Below are positions 4,551-5,733 of a stretch of DNA of 5,733 nt, one piece after another. Each line of letters begins with the position of its first letter. Within the stretch, counting starts at the first letter, position 1. This DNA is from Flavipsychrobacter stenotrophus (GTDB lineage Bacteria > Bacteroidota > Bacteroidia > Chitinophagales > Chitinophagaceae): positions 1 through 5,733 of the forward strand of contig CANCOG010000342.1 in the NCBI GenBank assembly GCA_947379685.1. The letters run 5' to 3'. The notes below the pieces were generated by a model. That model saw only the letters and a list, made by a program, of their open reading frames with translations, did no database searches and was not told the DNA's origin. The position numbers and the translations under genes are program-made.

Positions 4551-5733
4551 ATGAAGTATTGCCTTTTCTTGGTTTTTTTCTGGTTTATTCCAGCTGCCAT
4601 TTTTGCCCAGCAAGCTGTTGTCGTCGCTCAGGGTACTTCGGTCGAACAGTTGAAAACAACGGCCGAGTTAGAGCATTATGCTGGCTCGGCCCGAACATTG
4701 CTTGTTACCGGTGCGGGTGACGGCGGGCTATTTTATTACACAAAGGAAAAGCACTCTATCGATAATGGCGTTGTTTTCAAGGGACCGGATAAAGGCTATT
4801 GGGTACGACAATATGACGAAGCAGGCCCCGTTGATGTGGCGTGGTTTGGCGCGAAAATGGATAGTGTAACTGATGACGGGGAAGCACTGAAGCGAGCTTT
4901 AAAATATCCGCTGATCAGGATATCCGGTAATCTTTCCATTAGCGGGAAGCTGTTTTTGCCAGAAGGAAGAACAGTGGAATTCACTTCAAAGGGTAGTGTT
5001 ACCATAACCGATACCAATGCACTCCGGATCAATTCATTTATTAAGGCCAATGATTACCAGTGTTTGTTTCGCGGTAGCAGGAAAGTCCTTTTTGGCAGCG
5101 AAGCTGTGCCCTATGTTTCGGCTTGCTGGTTTGGGGCTATTGCTGATTGCCGCGCTTTCAGCAGAGGTAAGGGTACAGATAACTTACAAGCTATTCAATT
5201 GGCATTAAATGCAGCTCAAAAAGTATCGGAAGTTTTTCTGCCGCCTGTTTCTTCGGCATTCTCCTATCGCATTACTGCCACATTAACTATTTCAAAAAAG
5301 CTTCATTTCTTTTCGTTCCGCTTTCGTGGGGGAGGAACAACGATAACCAACAGTGCCGACGACAGGGCATCAACTATTTTTGCAGATTTTACGGAAGGGT
5401 CGGCAGTCAATGTGCAGGGAAGCCGGCGGGTTTACCTGAGTGATTTTAGTGTACATGGCATCAATTCCGCTCCCCGTAAGCTGGGTTCATATGATACGAT
5501 CAATATCAGGCCAGGTGTCAATGATCCATCATTGTTCCTTAATCCCGGCATAGAGAGATCGTATGCCGGCATAACAACCGATGCGGAGAAAGATAGTAAG
5601 ATTTGGAGTGCAGATGTGGTTTTTGAACGGCTGCAAGTGGAAGGGTTTAATATAGGCATAGGCATATCTCAGGCGGGCCACTATCAGGGAGACCGGATGC
5701 GGGTGGAAAATACCCAGATCAACGAATGTGTAT
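4551..5733 (+). CDS. secreted right-handed beta-helix protein, Pectate_lyase_3 / phage-tailspike type (partial, C-terminus off window)
   Basis: The ORF is open to the window edge: 394 codons plus one base. A signal peptide spans 1-19 (MKYC, aromatic hydrophobic core, IFA|Q). A leader module at about 30-90 carries TGAGDGGLFYYT (53-64), IDNG (70-73) and YWVRQY (83-88), the pattern seen ahead of beta-helices in tailspike-like proteins. WFGAKMDSVTDDGEALKRAL begins at 98 and LPEG lies at 136-139. A second related unit starts at WFGAIADC (193-200), with KGTDNLQAIQLAL (207-219), FLPP (229-232), TLTISKKL and RGGGTTI. This matches the N-cap of Pectate_lyase_3 folds. Such proteins bind or cleave polysaccharide; catalytic residues would sit in later coils, so lyase, hydrolase or plain binding cannot be decided. 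ATG 4551 is the first Met and gives a proper signal peptide. It probably has its own transcription start, after the terminator at 4445-4477. Confidence 0.88.
   Translation, partial: MKYCLFLVFFWFIPAAIFAQQAVVVAQGTSVEQLKTTAELEHYAGSARTLLVTGAGDGGLFYYTKEKHSIDNGVVFKGPDKGYWVRQYDEAGPVDVAWFGAKMDSVTDDGEALKRALKYPLIRISGNLSISGKLFLPEGRTVEFTSKGSVTITDTNALRINSFIKANDYQCLFRGSRKVLFGSEAVPYVSACWFGAIADCRAFSRGKGTDNLQAIQLALNAAQKVSEVFLPPVSSAFSYRITATLTISKKLHFFSFRFRGGGTTITNSADDRASTIFADFTEGSAVNVQGSRRVYLSDFSVHGINSAPRKLGSYDTINIRPGVNDPSLFLNPGIERSYAGITTDAEKDSKIWSADVVFERLQVEGFNIGIGISQAGHYQGDRMRVENTQINECV

Noticed and set aside
4796..5665. Short ORFs on both strands (4796-5050 minus, 5017-5208 plus, 5432-5665 minus)
   Set aside because: All lie inside the continuous beta-helix reading frame from 4551 to the edge, which has a signal peptide and family motifs.

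Overview
The window looks like chromosomal DNA from a member of the Bacteroidota, probably Chitinophagaceae-like. The main evidence is a C-terminal type IX secretion (T9SS) sorting domain on the largest complete protein. Signal peptides ending in A|Q, mostly weak Shine-Dalgarno sequences before starts, AT-rich leaders and a TAnnTTTG-type promoter box agree with this. The family-level assignment is inference; no rRNA or other marker gene is present.

Layout. (1) Positions 1-506, minus strand: the N-terminal half of a MeaB/ArgK-type P-loop GTPase, cut by the left edge. (2) Positions 554-1834, plus strand, divergent from meaB across a 47-bp gap: an O-antigen ligase/polymerase-family membrane protein. 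A 46-codon ORF overlaps its stop codon as TAATG and is of doubtful reality. (3) Roughly 1975-2271: a gene-poor spacer. It holds two inverted-repeat pairs in interleaved (pseudoknot-like) order, followed by an AT-rich leader. (4) Positions 2272-4176: a secreted, probably beta-propeller-like T9SS cargo protein. (5) Positions 4163-4435: a 90-residue, Lys/His-rich exported protein that starts at TTG inside the end of the previous gene. (6) Positions 4445-4477: a strong intrinsic terminator closing the 2272-4435 unit. (7) Positions 4551-5733: the start of a large secreted right-handed beta-helix protein (Pectate_lyase_3/phage-tailspike type), open at the right edge.

How the genes relate. MeaB (cobalamin enzyme chaperone) is a housekeeping gene that happens to flank the rest. 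From the ligase rightward, every gene encodes an envelope or exported product. The T9SS protein and the small basic protein form a clear two-gene unit: their ORFs overlap, they share one terminator, and both carry a similar charged helix (L-x-x-I-K-E-x-K-x-x-L-R). The beta-helix protein follows the terminator and probably has its own promoter near a 15-bp dyad. No RNA genes, CRISPR arrays, insertion sequences or phage structural cluster were seen.
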